DNA from: Acanthornis magna
Taxonomy: Eukaryota; Chordata; Aves; Passeriformes; Acanthizidae
Length of the DNA: 64,000 nt
Direction: 5' to 3'
Assembly (NCBI GenBank): GCA_036785705.1
Contig: JAWUZG010000173.1
Span: 2,899,001-2,963,000, forward strand
The notes under the pieces are model-generated. The model was not told the DNA's origin. It searched no databases and worked only from the letters and a program-made list of their open reading frames with translations. This document shows positions 1 to 12,951 of the stretch, in pieces. Every line of letters starts with the position of its first letter. Positions within the stretch are counted from its first letter, which is position 1. Position numbers and translations under genes: made by a program.

Positions 1-3000
1 TTAAACCAGTGAAAAAGAAACTAGAGATTTGCTTGGTCTGAACACAGCTTCACCACTAATCAGAGTCTGCAGAGGTTTTATTTAAGCTAACCACTAGTTA
101 TCAAATATGTCTCTGCAGTTTTTCTCCAAAGTTTCTGAATCAAAGATATCCACTAGATAAAGGATCTCATCCCATCTCAATCAGTGGGATTCAAACTACA
201 TTAACAACTCTACAAATTCTCATGTACTTTTCCACTGCTGCTGAAAAATTTGGCAGATCTCACAAGGTTGGGATTAATCAGAGTTTCAGCGCTCCTTGGT
301 TTGGGTCTTTCTGATGTACCTTGCAGTTTTACAGTGTTTAACTATGAATTCACCAGCTTTCTTCCCGTGGGATTTCAGGAAAGTTAACTGTGCTCTGGGC
401 ATATTACTCTGTGGCTTCTGAGTTTCTGCGTATGTGTTTCTGTACAGCAGCTGGCAGGAAAATATGCAACGAGGGCACTTAGTGCACCCAGGCAGAGTGC
501 AGCATGTGTTTACATGTCTTTCTGAGCTGGGGTCAGAGCAGAGGTACTAAACCAGATTGTTTGTTTTATACTGACTCCTTAACATCACGGTCGGAGCTTA
601 GTTTCTCCTCCAAGAAATGTTTTTGTGTCAGCTTGGATTTGAGGGTAAAAATCTGGTCATATGCAACATCAGGCACAATATTGGAATTGTTAGTAAGTAA
701 GCTGAAAATTCTTGAGGTTTCTTATGACTTTCTTTCCTCATTCTTTTGCTTTTAATGTGCTGCCATAATAGCGGGACGAATGTATGTTATGCATTTCAGT
801 TTACACATGGTTCTACCATTAAGCACCTGGATTTGAAGTAGTTTCTTCCCTGAGGATTTCAACAAAGGCTTTGCCCCAGTTTCAGGATCCAGGTTGCTAT
901 GAGTTAGCCATGTGCCACAGCAATATTAGCTCAGAGAGCACTGTAGCTGTTTGCACTGCAAATGCAGCTCTCCTGATGGTCATAATGAAAGAAATCAGCT
1001 TGCATTTCTTTGATGGCAAAGCCTCCCTGCGTATTAATTTGGTTCTACAAGGCTATACATCTTGTCAGAGCAACCTGACAAATGTGAAAACATAGACTAA
1101 GAAAATTGTCAGTAAAGCAATTTATGACCTTTTGTTCTGTGTTGCATGGCTTTACTTCTTTATAGGATCACGTGAAGGCTACCTAGAAAGGAATACATTT
1201 ATAAAATAACTTCTTGGCAAAGTCAGTTCTAAAACAAACTCAGGTTTCCAGTGCCTTTTTCAAATGGTAATCTAGTACTCATATTAGTACATAGACTTTG
1301 ATTCCTGGGCCAAATACCTGTTTGCATTTTTGATTTAGATTCATTGCTGGGATGTGTACTGTGAGGGATTGTGCTCCTCTTAGTAATTTGAAATGACTTT
1401 TAAAATTAATCTATAAATGTTGTGATAACCTAGTACCACAAAATAAATTAGACACTGAAATTATGACAGTATCGAATGGGAATACAAAATGGAATTTGGA
1501 CTAGAATATGACATTTAGTTTGGAATTTAGCTTAGTCTAAATTATTGAACCAGTGTCATTTGCCAAAAATTAGTTCATGTCCTTTCATTTCACTCTCTAA
1601 AATCAAACTGGGTCTTTTATATAACATATGCCACACTGAAGAGTTACTGATTTCTTTTTGGTTTTTCCAAAAAAGGTAGAAAGAAGTTATATTGTCTAAT
1701 CCAGGAATCTCTGGGTAATGCTATAGAATATTACATGTTACAGTATATTATGTGTTATAAAATATTATGTGTTAAAGAATATCATAGAGTATAATATAGA
1801 ATAAAATGATACAAAATATAATGTTATAGAGCAGATTTGCATGCTATAGAAAGGTATGTAGTTGGGTAAGTTTATGCCATAGGTTGATCTTGATGATTAT
1901 AATAACATTTTTGGCCTAAAATCCTAACAAATTTAATGTTATTATTTTAATTCATTTTACATAAGATGTGCTAGAATACATCTTTTGAAAAGGCTTATGC
2001 ATATAGGAAAATGTGTAGCAATTGTGAAATGTGTAGAAAATGTGGCAACTCTGCTGCTGCAGAAAACGCTTTTAACATCTCATTCTTTTGAATAGAGATG
2101 ATTCATCAGGGATCGTTTGCAAATCTTGAGGATTTGCGAAGTGGTGTCTTTGTGCAAGATAAAGCAAACAAAAATCCAGAGTGCTAGTGCTTGTCAGCTT
2201 GATGCTTATAAATGTTTCTATTCTGAGGATTGGGTTTTGAAGACGGGAAAAAAAAAAAAACCAGCCCAAAAAAACCCCTCAGCATTAAGGAGTGTGACTT
2301 CAAGTATGAGCTCTGTTGTCACATTGGAAACACTGTGGAGTGAAAGGTGTGGCCATCCCAGCAGCAGGTGAGTTACACAGACACCTTTTCCACCCCTGTA
2401 TTTCTCAGGCAGCAGGTTCATGTTATGTGGTTCGGTGGCTCCAGCCAACAGGTTTTCCATATTACCCATTTCACCAGCTGTCAGGCTCTCAGCGATCCTA
2501 AACCCAAAATACCCATCCAACCTAAAATAGCCATTAGTCCTACGCAGTCTTCATTTTTAATTCCTGTTTGCTTAAAGTTATGCATGAACTGAAGTGCTTC
2601 AAAGGAATGTGGCTATATTATCCAGGGTTCCTTGCCTGTGGTTTCTTGCATCAGTAACTTGTAATATTTCAGACATATCTTGATGTTTAGAAGTGACCTC
2701 ACCTTGAAAGACGAAATCTCAGTTGCTGACATTGATTTGACATTAAAAACAGTAATAAAGCAAGTATCACCATTGTACAGCCAGAGACAAATATTCAGAT
2801 TAGAAGAAATCCTTTCCACTCTCTTTCCCAGCCCTCTGGACCTGGAAAACTGATGGTCGCCCTGCAGCCCAGGATCTGTCAGCAAGTCCTTCACTGCATT
2901 CTGACTGTCAGAGCTCACTTGTGGGAAATTTTCAAGCCATGCTTGTTTGGTTTTCCTCTTCCTGTTTGACTTGTATCTTTAAATAATATGGTTACTTCAC

Positions 3001-3470
3001 AACAGCTTGTTTTTTGACTGGGGCACAGGGCATATTTTTCTAGCAGATAAAAAAACTTCCCACAATTTGCTTTGTGTTATTTCCCCTTTCGAAGGCAAAG
3101 CTGATACATTCAGGGTAATATGTAATAGATGCCTTCCTGTTTTTACTTATTGCTCTGTCAGGCTTGTCAGCCAGAAATTTATTAGCTAGTTTTGTGGCTG
3201 TAACGTTTAAGCAAGAAAGACTAAGCAGTACACTTACCCTAAAGAGCAAGTGTGAATAACAGAGTTTATGCTGTATCATGCTCCACAGACCAGCCTTGGA
3301 GAGGTATGGTAGGTCTTTTCCACATCAGAAAGACCTTACCTATATACCTACCTTAATTTTTAGTGTTTTTTCCTTCATTTTTACTCTGTGTTACTCTCAC
3401 TTTCTGAGCAATTGGCAATAGGATGATGGGGATAGATTATGGTTTTAATTTCATGCACCTAAAAGTGGTT
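1..3470. other. Unique AT-rich non-coding DNA
   Basis: No transposon, RNA gene or exon was recognised here. The open frames are short (100 codons or fewer), overlap on both strands and have no family resemblance. A frame at 871-1095 is preceded by an acceptor-like pyrimidine stretch, but no matching donor or known domain is visible. The only repeat structure is the degenerate tandem repeat near 1.75 kb, listed separately. A 13-base A run lies near 2249. Confidence 0.6.
1726..1795. repeat. Degenerate 17-18 bp AT-rich tandem repeat
   Basis: About four imperfect units built around ATATTATGTGTTA follow one another. The middle two are the best conserved. The surrounding 150 bases are very AT-rich. 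This is probably a local slippage repeat and no transposon edge is visible. Confidence 0.55.
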
Positions 3471-3542
3471 TGGGCCGACGGAGCAATCACTGATCCTCGG
3501 TAACCAACGGAGTCAGGAAATATCCCTGAGCTGATCTACTAC

Positions 3543-3567
3543 TTATTTATTTATTTATTTATTTTTT
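3543..3567. repeat. (TTTA)n microsatellite
   Basis: About five TTTA units end in a short T run. The repeat sits 20-30 bases downstream of a small CpG-containing segment (3472-3515) that may belong to a degraded LTR. Confidence 0.8.
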
Positions 3568-3762
3568 ATGGATAGGATAGGTTATTTTCTGTGTCTTCTT
3601 GTCTCCCCTTTGCATGAAGGGAAAACTTACGTCTGTTACCTTTACCTGACTAAGACTGACCCCACCTGTGGAATCAGTGCCACAGGCCCTCTGCCATTCA
3701 ATAAAAACTGCGTTTACCCAAAATGAACAGCTGAGATCTAGTAAAGGGATTGGTGTTTGGCT

Positions 3763-3796
3763 GTTTGGTTTGTTTGTTTGTTTATTTATTTATTTA
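3763..3796. repeat. Compound (TTTG)n(TTTA)n microsatellite
   Basis: Four or so TTTG units switch directly into four TTTA units. This is a typical interrupted tetranucleotide repeat. An AATAAA motif lies about 60 bases upstream at 3700-3705. Confidence 0.8.
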
Positions 3797-6700
3797 GGTA
3801 TTGGTCTGGAACCCAAGTTCTTTTTTGTAGGTAGAGGATATGAGTGAATATTTCCTCACTTGGAAGCTGATGAGGTGATGGGCAGGAGACATGGAAGAAG
3901 AGAAGCATTTGTAACACACAAGGAACATTCCACACTAAAAGGTAATAAGAGTTAAAGGGCACTTAAATCTCTTAACAGTGGTGAACAGCTTCAGAATAAT
4001 ATACTGAATACTGACTTCTAGAATTCTGGAGAGGTGTTAGAGAGTTGACTGGACATGGAAGAAAATCTGTCTTGCTGAGCTGAGTTGTAGGAAATCTTGT
4101 GGGTGTGAGAAGCATTTGAGTTGAATTTTTCCCTTTTACCCAAACATAGGGGAAAATGGTAGTGTCCCCTTGTGCTTCACAGCAGCAATCAAAATGCTTC
4201 CTTTTCTGGAATTTCTGAGTCACTTCAGGCTGCTGCAGGCAGTAGGCAGGAGGAAGCACTGGTCCTGCAGAGCAGCTGTGCAGAAGGCCCTGGTGTGCCT
4301 CAGATTCTTCCCCTCTGTCAGTGGAAACAGAAACACGGCCAAGAAAATAGTCTTGCCAGCCGTCCCCACACAGTGATGTTTTGGGCATTTTCTGTGTTTG
4401 GAAAACACCCTATTTTCTGTGCTTCTCAAATGACACCCTCTTAGGGCTTCAGAGCCTGCACGTTGCATGTAAATCAACTTTCTTCTATTGATTTTGCAGC
4501 CCAGGATTGTGCCCCATTGATGTAAGTTGTCAAACTTATCCCTTCCATCCTGCTAACCAACAGAGCAGTCACAAACGCTGTAAACTGCACAGCACACAAG
4601 AAATATGTGTCACTTTTGAGACAAGAAGGAATAAAGAGGAAGCAAATCATAATGGCCACACCGAGTAAAATCAAATGTCTCTTGTTATTGGTCTCCTTAC
4701 TTTAACGTTTGGTGGTAGCAAATGATAAGGAGAAGTGTAAAAAGCAGCGTGCCCCCAGAGCCTTTCCACAGTGATCCTTCCTTGTGTCATCCAAGATCTA
4801 ATTTTTAGACTACATAAATCACCATTAGGCCCCAACAACCATGGGAGGAACTGGGCAAAAGATGTCGCTGGAACATTATTCCGAATCGACAATACATGTT
4901 ATACCCACAATGCAAATGTCTGTCTGCCCAGGGCACCACACCATTTTGGAAACAAAGGCCTTTTCATTCCATTGCTCCTCTGTGTGAGTGACTGCATCCA
5001 GACTGAAGATAATTTTTTGTTGTTCAGCAGCTGCTGCTGTTTTGAGTTCAATCAATTTAGGGGCTTCATTTCTTCCACTTTGTTGTCTGTGGGTCCCATC
5101 AGGACTAACCCTGAGTAAAACGTGCAAAGTGGGGTAAACATTTTTACTCTATCTTGGAACATCCTGAGAATCTGGACAGTATCATTTGCTACACTGTTTT
5201 TCATAGTCAATGCCTACTATACTCCCTGTGACATTTTTGTACTAAGGAACGGGCCAGGATGCCATAGCTATCAGATTTTCTAAGGTAAAGAATCCAAGTT
5301 TTGAAAAATAAACCATTTATGGACCACTTTACAATCCAAACATGTATTTGTAGGAAAAAAGTGATTACCCCTTTATCCTGGAAAGTGTATGAGGAAATGG
5401 AAGCACAGTTTTGCAGGAGGAACCTCTGTGGTGCCACTATAATAAACTTCAAAGTATGTTAGAATTTACTTTCCATCCCTACACCCAGACACAAAGTCTA
5501 TACATTCTGTCATTACACACATAAAATGAAAACACTTTCCAATCCAAAGCAGAAAAGGGCTTTGCTCCTTGTTCAGCAATTAAGAAGTTCCGTTATGGAA
5601 ACATCGTGTGTTCTTCAGTTTGAAAATGAGCTAGTTCCTTCTGGTGCCTGATGTTATTAAGTCCACATTAAAAGGACACAGCATAGAGAAACAGTGAAGT
5701 CATGCATCTAAATGGAATAGCACCATAATCCATTTCTATCACATGTTGTGTTTTCCAAATTACAGCTCTTCATAGTTGTAGATTGCAGGTTGTATTTTTC
5801 TATTTAGCTAACAGAAAATAACTTCTACCGATTTTCCACCAGCAGTTCATAAATCACCATAAACAGGGAGCTTATCTAGAGGTTTGTGAATACATACTTT
5901 TTCAATTTAGTGCCCAAGAGAAAAACAGCAAAACAAAACACTCAGTTTTGGTCTAAATTAAATGTTTCACTTGATCCAAACTGTATAATTTCCTTTTTTT
6001 CCCCCATCTCTTCAGTGACAATATGCCATTTTGAAACTGAAGTATGAAAACATTTTGTTTTGAAACTATTAAATGCTTTATGCAGAAATGTACCACTTTC
6101 CACACTGAGCTCTGTATTCCAAAACCACAGAGGAATTTACCAAGATGGAATCAGGGTCTTTGTGAAGAGGCATGATGCATGCATTTCAGGCAGTGACCAT
6201 AAACTGAACAGGGAAGTTTCTGACTTGAGAGAGATAAAATATTCTCAGCAAAGGACAGTGAAGCATTGAAAGTGCCCCAAAGAGGTTGTGAAATCTTGAT
6301 CCTTGGAGATTTTTTAACATCAAACTGGAATAAGCCCCAAGGAACTGGGTTGAATTAAATGTTGACCCTACCTTGAAGCTGGACTAGAGCTCTCATGAAG
6401 TTTTTTATAAGTTAAATATCCTATGATTTTGTGCATTGGGAAAAACAAGTCATTTTGACTAATCCAAATCTTTTTTCAGGAAATAAACCTATTCAGCCGA
6501 GGACATTGCATTTAAAGTTGGTCAGCTACTTCAGCTTGAAGTATAACAAGAGATATTGTAGTGAATTTGACTGTTGGTGAGACCACAGCAGAAGATTTAA
6601 TGTCAGGATAGTTAGGATTGAATTTGCTACTCTAATTTCCCTTTTGTTACAGAATTCTCATCTTAAGGAGTCTTCAGCAATATTTAGGTGAGAACCGGTC

Positions 6701-6987
6701 ACATATGCAGAAGGCTCACATTTCTCTTCCAGGAAAGGGGGATGTTATTTTTAGATATCTGAGCTGGAATGTGCAGAAGCTTTAACAGCAAATAGTCTTT
6801 TATTGGATATGGTTAAAGATTGGAGTCACTCTTTTGTTCTCAAGAACAATCATTCCTGTACTTGTTACAATTACATTTTTAATTATTGTGAAGAACATTT
6901 TCTGAACCATAGTTCTTTCTTCACAGATTGCTACTAAAATAAATTGGTGAACCTTTTTCTGTTTTACCGCACAGAAATAGAGCTGTC
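3797..6987. other. Unique non-coding DNA
   Basis: Single-copy sequence with no recognised repeat. The longest frame (minus strand, 3972-4388, 138 codons) is cysteine- and proline-rich, matches no family I recognise and overlaps other open frames on the opposite strand. A frame of this length is expected by chance in a window this size. Confidence 0.6.
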
Positions 6988-7266
6988 TAGCTCAGCCTGG
7001 AGAAGAGACGGCTCCAGGGACATCTCATGGTGGTCTTCCAATACTTAGATATATGGAAGAAATCCTACACTCAGAGGGAGTGAGGCCCTGGCTCAGGTGC
7101 CCAGAGAATCTGTGGTTGTCCCATCCCTGGAAGTGTCCAAGGCCAGGTTGGATGAGGCTTGGAGCAGCCTGGGATAGTGGAAAGTGACCCTGCCCATGGC
7201 AGAAGGATTGGAATGGAAGGAGCCTTCCAACCCAAGCCATTCCATGACTGTGATTCCATGGTTCTA
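6988..7266 (+). mobile_element. CR1 LINE 3' fragment with internal deletion
   Basis: The fragment opens with the CR1 landmark CTCAGCCTGGAGAAGAG. It continues with GAGGCCCTGG, CATCCCTGGAAGTGT and CAAGGCCAGGTTGGATG, and ends with CCTTCCAACCCAAGCCATTC and a decayed octamer tail. Compared with the family layout, roughly 100 bases are missing between the 'cttccaatactta' and 'ggaagaaatcc' segments, so the copy is deleted inside as well as 5'-truncated. It has no coding capacity. Minus-strand open frames across it are shadows. Confidence 0.93.
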
Positions 7267-9417
7267 AATGGACTTTTGGAACAGTCCCTGTTTGCACAGG
7301 CGACTTCGGTCACCGAGTAAGGCAACGAAGTTACATAACTAACATTTGATAGAGAACATTCCCCAGTCAAAGTGTGTAAGGATGGAGGCCTCAGGTTCTC
7401 CCTCAACTGAATCTTGAGTGGTACCAGCAGGTCCTGGATTGATCCAATTACATGAGGCAAACTACATCCTGAAGGTTTCCTCCTCCTTGTCAGCTCTAAC
7501 ACAATAATTTAGAAAATTATAACATTTTCAACACTTTGATTCCACCGAAGAAAAAAACCAAAATTTTAATTTTATATAATTAATTCCATGCTGTGAGAGA
7601 CTGAAATGGTTAATGGCTTAAACATTCTTAAGATCATCAGAAGATTTTTGTCCACTGTAGCAAACTGTGCAAAGAAGCGGCTGCTCATCTGTGACTCTGG
7701 AAAGCCCACTCCCCTGGTCAGTGCTGATTTGGATTCCACCATGACAAGCTGATGTCCTCTTTTTGAAACTCTAAGCCCTACAGAGTGAACATGAACTCTA
7801 CCACCTCACATGCATCCTCCTTGTGTTCTGTATGCTGAGTTCTTTCACTTCATTGTGTGCTTAGGCTGTGATGATTCATTGGGAAGCTACTAAGACCGTC
7901 CTGAATATTTTTGTGCCAGTGAAAAACCCAATAAAAACACAAGGAAGTCAAGGCTCGAGTCCCTAGGCCAAGGAGCTAGGGAAAACATGTAACCAGAGAG
8001 ATGTTAGAGGAGTAGTGAATTACTTTGCATTATTCTGATGCTTTTTCATTACTTCCTGCAGTGCAATATGACTGGATGAGTCACCACAGCAGCAAGGACT
8101 AAATTTAGGATATCTTTGAAGTAATGACTCTTCACTGCCTACGCTAAATGGCCTCTGTTTTCTGCCTAAAAGACTACTGATTCAAACTGTGAAAGGATGG
8201 GGACTTTAACTTCTTACTTAATGCAGGGTCATCAAGGTGAAATCATGACATTTAGGAAATAACCATCAACTTGTGTCCTTTGGCTGTGCTCTTAGAATCC
8301 ATACAATATAAATCAGGAGTTATGGTGTTCTTCTATGCTCTGAGACAAATGTAGTAGCAGTTACGCTTCCTAATGTATTCCTGTAACTGTAAACTAATTA
8401 TTACGGACAATAATTGCAGTGATAGGGTCAGTTACAGTTCTCATCTCTGCATTTTCACTAGCTAGCATGAATTAATTAATGTTCCCAGCCATTGGCATAG
8501 CATATATGAGCTACTGGAGATCTCAGGGGGATCATCTGCACACAAATACTGCACATAAGCAAAAATTAAAATAATTTTATTTTTCACTCTCCATATACAT
8601 CCTCATGCATCCACTTTTGTGATGCGGGAGCCCGAAGTTATATTAATTATGGGGAGTTATACCTGGCAGCCAAGTGTCTGCGGAGCTGGAAAGACCAGAA
8701 AAATCTGTGAAGGAAAGCTGGCATTTGGCAAATTATGTCAGCCACTAAGAATCTTACAAGGCATATGATCAGAGTTCCCTGACTGTGAGCCAGTGATTCC
8801 TGAAAAAGACCAGCTGTCGGCCATGAAAAAGAGAGTGGCTCCTGGAATGGAGGCTGAGAGCTAAAAACTGCAGCAGTCTTGGGAGACGCAGACCTTGGAG
8901 CCTTGTATTTCTCCAGCACCTGCAGAATAGCATCAAAGAGAAAGGGAGAAAAAAAATAAGGAAAGAAAAAAATCTAAAAGAATATTAAACAAGATTGTTA
9001 GGACTTGCCTGGGGCTTGGGGAACGTGAAATATCTTCCAGAATGGATCACTATGATAATGAAACTTTAGAACCCGATTAAAGTTCACAGCAGTGGGGAGA
9101 GGCAGCTCCATCAGCTCACAGCTGTGGCTGAGCCTGGGAGGAAGGAGAGCTCTGCCTTAAAATCCACCCAGGGAGAACACAATTTCGGGAACATCTGGCA
9201 CGCTGGAGGAATTTAAAGGGTCAGCTAGAGTGGTAAGTAGGGGAATGCACCTGGCAAGACCCAAGTGGAATTAGGTCAAAGCACCACAGAACATGTACCC
9301 AGATGCACTGCAGGGCCAACCCTCTTCAGACTGGGGGTGCAGAGAACAGTTATAGAGGGAAAAAGAATTTTCATGGGCATGACTGGGAAGAGAGGGAGAA
9401 ATCTAAAGCCAGGTGGG
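7267..9417. other. Unique non-coding DNA
   Basis: No repeat or exon was recognised. The segment 9060-9240 is more GC-rich than its surroundings and ends in a donor-like GTAAGT at 9232-9237, but there is no long frame or convincing acceptor before it. The octamer-like and TAATTA motifs scattered here are at the density expected for AT-rich DNA. Confidence 0.55.
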
Positions 9418-9449
9418 TTTTTTTTTTTTTTGGGTTGTTGGTTTTTGTT

Positions 9450-9485
<36 letters not shown>

Positions 9486-9486
9486 G
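9418..9486. repeat. T14 run followed by (TTG)n microsatellite
   Basis: A run of 14 T is followed after a short GT-rich spacer by about 11-12 TTG units (from about 9450). Read in frame this gives poly-Leu or poly-Cys on the plus strand and poly-Gln on the minus strand. The open frames of 116 and 171 codons across it are low-complexity artefacts. Confidence 0.9.
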
Positions 9487-9723
9487 TTTGGGCTTTTTTG
9501 GGTAACAAATATTTCACAGGAAATATTAAACAAGAAATCCACAGAGTCAAATTCTAACAATTTCAGTGCAAAATACACCTTAAGGAAAGCAGGAAAAATG
9601 AAACGTAGAAAGTGATTATAAACTACATTTCCTGAGGAAAATAAAAGCATACATGCCTTTGGAAAGTAAGTGTATGAGGATAAAAGAAAGGGAGAGAGAA
9701 AGGGCACTTGGTCTTTTCTTCCC

Positions 9724-9737
9724 TTTTTTTTTTTTTT
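9724..9737. repeat. Poly-T run (14)
   Basis: Uninterrupted T homopolymer. It lies 3' of a purine-rich segment and has no recognisable element attached. Confidence 0.85.
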
Positions 9738-10440
9738 GTGCTGCATGTCAGAACCCTTGCAAGACCCCTGTCCTTTTGAAGAAGGACACAAAGAAGAACT
9801 GCAGGTAACATGACTTGTTCATGGGGGCTTCTAAGACATATTTGGAAGAATTTTCAGGAAACAGCAGACTCAGAGAAATAGATGACCTTCTGTCCTTATT
9901 GAATCCAGAGGCTTCGTATTGACTCTCTGCTCTCCACATAAGGGATCCAGGTTGAAGTTCCCTTTTTGTGAGGAAAGTTAAACCCCAAAGCGAGATTCAG
10001 AAAAATATTACGATGATTTTCAACACTCTGTTTTTTTGGGAATAGCCAGAGTTGGAGATCCCACCAAAAGCAGCTGTCGCTCACAGATTTTAGTTCATTT
10101 GGACCAAAGTTCTGTCGGTCCAGACAGGAATTTTCTTAGAAGTTTGGAAACAAGTTTTACTCTCTTATTCTATGAAATCAGTCTAATGATGGATGGTGGC
10201 AAAGCAAACTGTTGGGAAAGGCAATTTTACCTAAGGAAAAAAGCTTGTCCCAAGCTGCTGTAGGAACCTGGGCCTTATGGCCTCTGTTTTCCTCCCTCCA
10301 CCCTACCTAGGAATTTTATGCAGCTGAAAATAAATCTAAACAATTGCAGGGAGATTTGGCTGGGAATGCCGAGGGCTGGCAAGGCCCTGCTCCCTCCCTA
10401 GCTGCAGTCATTTGTGATCATTAAAACTAGTCTCTCTAGG

Positions 10441-10456
10441 AAAAAAAAAAAAAAAA
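10441..10456. repeat. Poly-A run (16)
   Basis: Uninterrupted A homopolymer. No poly(A) signal or gene-like body lies immediately upstream. Confidence 0.85.
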
Positions 10457-11307
10457 GACAAAATGTGGAAGTGCATGAATCATACATTCCAAGCAGTGAA
10501 AACATAAAATTATAGAAGTTAGACTGTATGATTTTCCTCTCCCTCCCCCACTTCGCCTCCATTCCCTGACTTAAAATAGAAGAAAGCTGCAGAGAAGTAA
10601 GACCAAGGATTAAGTCAGTCAGGAAAGGAACCAGCAGAATTGCTCTGAGATCTGTGGGCAAAGCAGTGAGCAGCAAAATAAATAACTATACCAGCTTGTA
10701 GGGAGAAAAGAACTAAGGCAGATTAGAAAAGTCACAATGGACTTAGGAAATTACATTTAGGATCCATTTTGTTTTTCTGAACCTGAAATAATATTAAGAT
10801 CTCATGTATACATTGCCAGAAAAAAATTTCCCACTTTCCAGTCTAAACATACCAAACAGAAGGAAGTGGACAGGAAAAAGCCAAACAGTAAAGACATTTG
10901 TGGTTGTTCACTGTTTAGTCAACAGAACAGCCTGAAGCCCTGCATGAGATGAAAATTCAATTTTGAGAATAAAGTGTCATATTTATATGATAAATCACTG
11001 CATTGACCAGCGCAGTCTCCATGCACAAGTGTCCTAACTTCCCAGAGTTACACATCACCAAGGAAAGTGTGCTCACTAACCTATTTGTCACATTTTCCTT
11101 CCTGGATCTGTGTTTTTCTAATTTGTGTATCAGTCAGTCAGGTTAAAATTGAGTTAAAATCAAGAGCAACCACAATTACAGGGACGGCTCTCAGCTCTGT
11201 TTTAACAATTTGTCATCGTATTTTCTGGAGGACGTTTTCGCTACAGCTGATGACATTTAGGTCTGAAAGACTTTGTGAAGTGAAACAAAACCAAGCACAG
11301 CCAACGC

Positions 11308-11330
11308 AAAAAAAAAAAAAAAAAAAAAAA
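11308..11330. repeat. Poly-A run (23)
   Basis: The longest pure homopolymer in the window. It could be the tail of an old retrocopy, but the 250 bases upstream hold no AATAAA close by and no recognisable transcript. Confidence 0.85.
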
Positions 11331-12877
11331 GGACAAGCAGTGTTTTGCTCATTTTACTTTCAACATTTCTTTTCCCATTTGGAAAAATCCACTCCCCAAT
11401 CTGACTGAAACCTTATCTCCAGTTGGCACAAGCCATCATGGATTCACTGACATGAATGGAGTTTACACCTGCTGTGGATCCAGCTCAGTGACCAGAAGCC
11501 TGTGAAACCTTACACTAAGCAGAAAAAGGGGCAAAGTAGTGCAGCCCCTCTCCCAAGGAGGTGCACATGTGCTCTCACAGAGGCAAGAAACATGAGTTTC
11601 CCCTCAGAAGAAAGTGGAGTAGGTTTGACAAAGCAACGCTGATGAAGAAAGCCAAGAAGCTGCCAAAGCTGGAAAGAAGATGTGAAATAGGCGTCGACAT
11701 ATTAATGATGGTTTTCTGTGTTTTCTTGTCACTTTCAGAACTCAGCACAAATCCCTCTGCTATTAAATAGAAGGGTTTCACTCAGTTACAAGGCTGATGA
11801 TGTTCCTATCAGCTTTTCATTAAATCAAAATGACTTTGGAAGCTGATTTTGGCTAAACCCTTAGGTTAGGAATGACAATTAAGGGGTCTGATGGAGGGGG
11901 AAATTTTAGAACAGCCTAAAAAAGGAGAGAATGCTTGAGTCCATCAGCTTTTTACAAGCCCCAGTACAGTTCTACTATGTGAACCTGAGTATCTTCCACA
12001 CCTTTCCTTGTCTTACTTTCATGATTCTACTTCTAATGCTCACACATTATAACTGTCCCCCTTTCCACAGCAATGTCCAATGAAAAGCAAAAATCAAACC
12101 AATCCTGCCTGTTCCTGTTCAAGAACTTTGAGGTTTTAGATAAAAAACAGTGGGTTAGGATGAAATATATAGCCTAAAACCTAATCTTAGGGTAACTGAG
12201 ATACCCTGAATCTTTACATCTATGCTTCCAATTATCTGTGTAATGGTACTTTGCATGAGGAGTTTTGTTCAAAAAATTGGTTTTTTTCCAAAAGCAGAGC
12301 AAAGTCTCATAGGAGATATATGGGTAATCTGTAAACAAAGGATGTCCATGCCCAAAACATCAGTCAGTGTCTGAAATGTTGTGACAAACTCAAGGTTCGT
12401 TTTCCTATTCTGGGCACAAGAAAACATAAACGTTCAATGACTCATCCCAAAATATGATGATAGCCTACTGGGACAACTGCCTGAAGCATACTGGCTTTGG
12501 GATTCACAGAAGAGAATAATAACCAGCCCCAATGTTGACTGAAAGCTGAAATCAGTAAAGCTAAGAACTGGTGGTCAGTGCTCCATGGTGGAACTTTTAA
12601 TGGTCCCCCCGTGGGGACATGAAAGCCTCTTGGTAGGTGAGGACACACGAGCAAGAAAGTATTTTTGAGGACACCTGGAAACACAAGTTGCAACACACAA
12701 ATGCACTTTTTTTCCATGGCAGGATGCCTGTTTTGGCACCCCCTGAAGGTTCCTTTTCCTAGTCAAGTCCCACCTGCCTTTCCATAGAAATTCTGGGGAT
12801 CAGGCCTGGCAGTGAGGATCATGAGGTGATGTTAACGTGGGCATCACTAAATTGTGTTGACCAGACAACAGAACTCT

Positions 12878-12951
12878 AGAATCATAGAATGGTTTGGGTT
12901 GGAAGGGAGATTAAAGATCGTCTAGTTCCAGCCCTGCATGGTCAAAGAGGA
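12878..12951 (-). mobile_element. CR1 LINE, short 3' tail fragment
   Basis: Read on the minus strand this is the last ~75 bases of a CR1. On the plus strand it shows AGAATCATAGAATGGTTTGG followed by GTTGGAAGGGA, 'agatcgtctagttcca' and 'ccctgcatggtca'. The copy is severely 5'-truncated. Confidence 0.92.

Larger units (their letters stand above)
9487..12877. other. Unique non-coding DNA with homopolymer runs
   Basis: Apart from the poly-T and poly-A runs listed separately, this stretch is single-copy. No target-site duplications or recognisable retrocopy bodies flank the A runs, so they are not clear retroposition tails. A plus-strand frame of 113 codons (11067-11408) reads through the A23 run as poly-Lys and is not credible. 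Confidence 0.6.

Noticed and set aside
3972..4388. 138-codon minus-strand frame
   Set aside because: No family resemblance or splice or promoter support, and overlapping plus-strand frames are present. The length is expected by chance for this much AT-rich DNA.
9060..9240. GC-richer segment ending in GTAAGT, considered as an exon
   Set aside because: There is no sustained open frame and no good acceptor. GTAAGT alone occurs often by chance.
9265..9791. Frames with poly-Cys/Leu on plus and poly-Gln (171 codons) on minus
   Set aside because: They are produced by the (TTG)n and poly-T repeats. The flanks have no domain or splice evidence.
11067..11408. 113-codon frame running into a poly-Lys stretch, considered as a retrocopy with a poly(A) tail
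   Set aside because: The Lys run is the A23 homopolymer. No AATAAA lies shortly upstream, and no target duplication or parent gene could be recognised.
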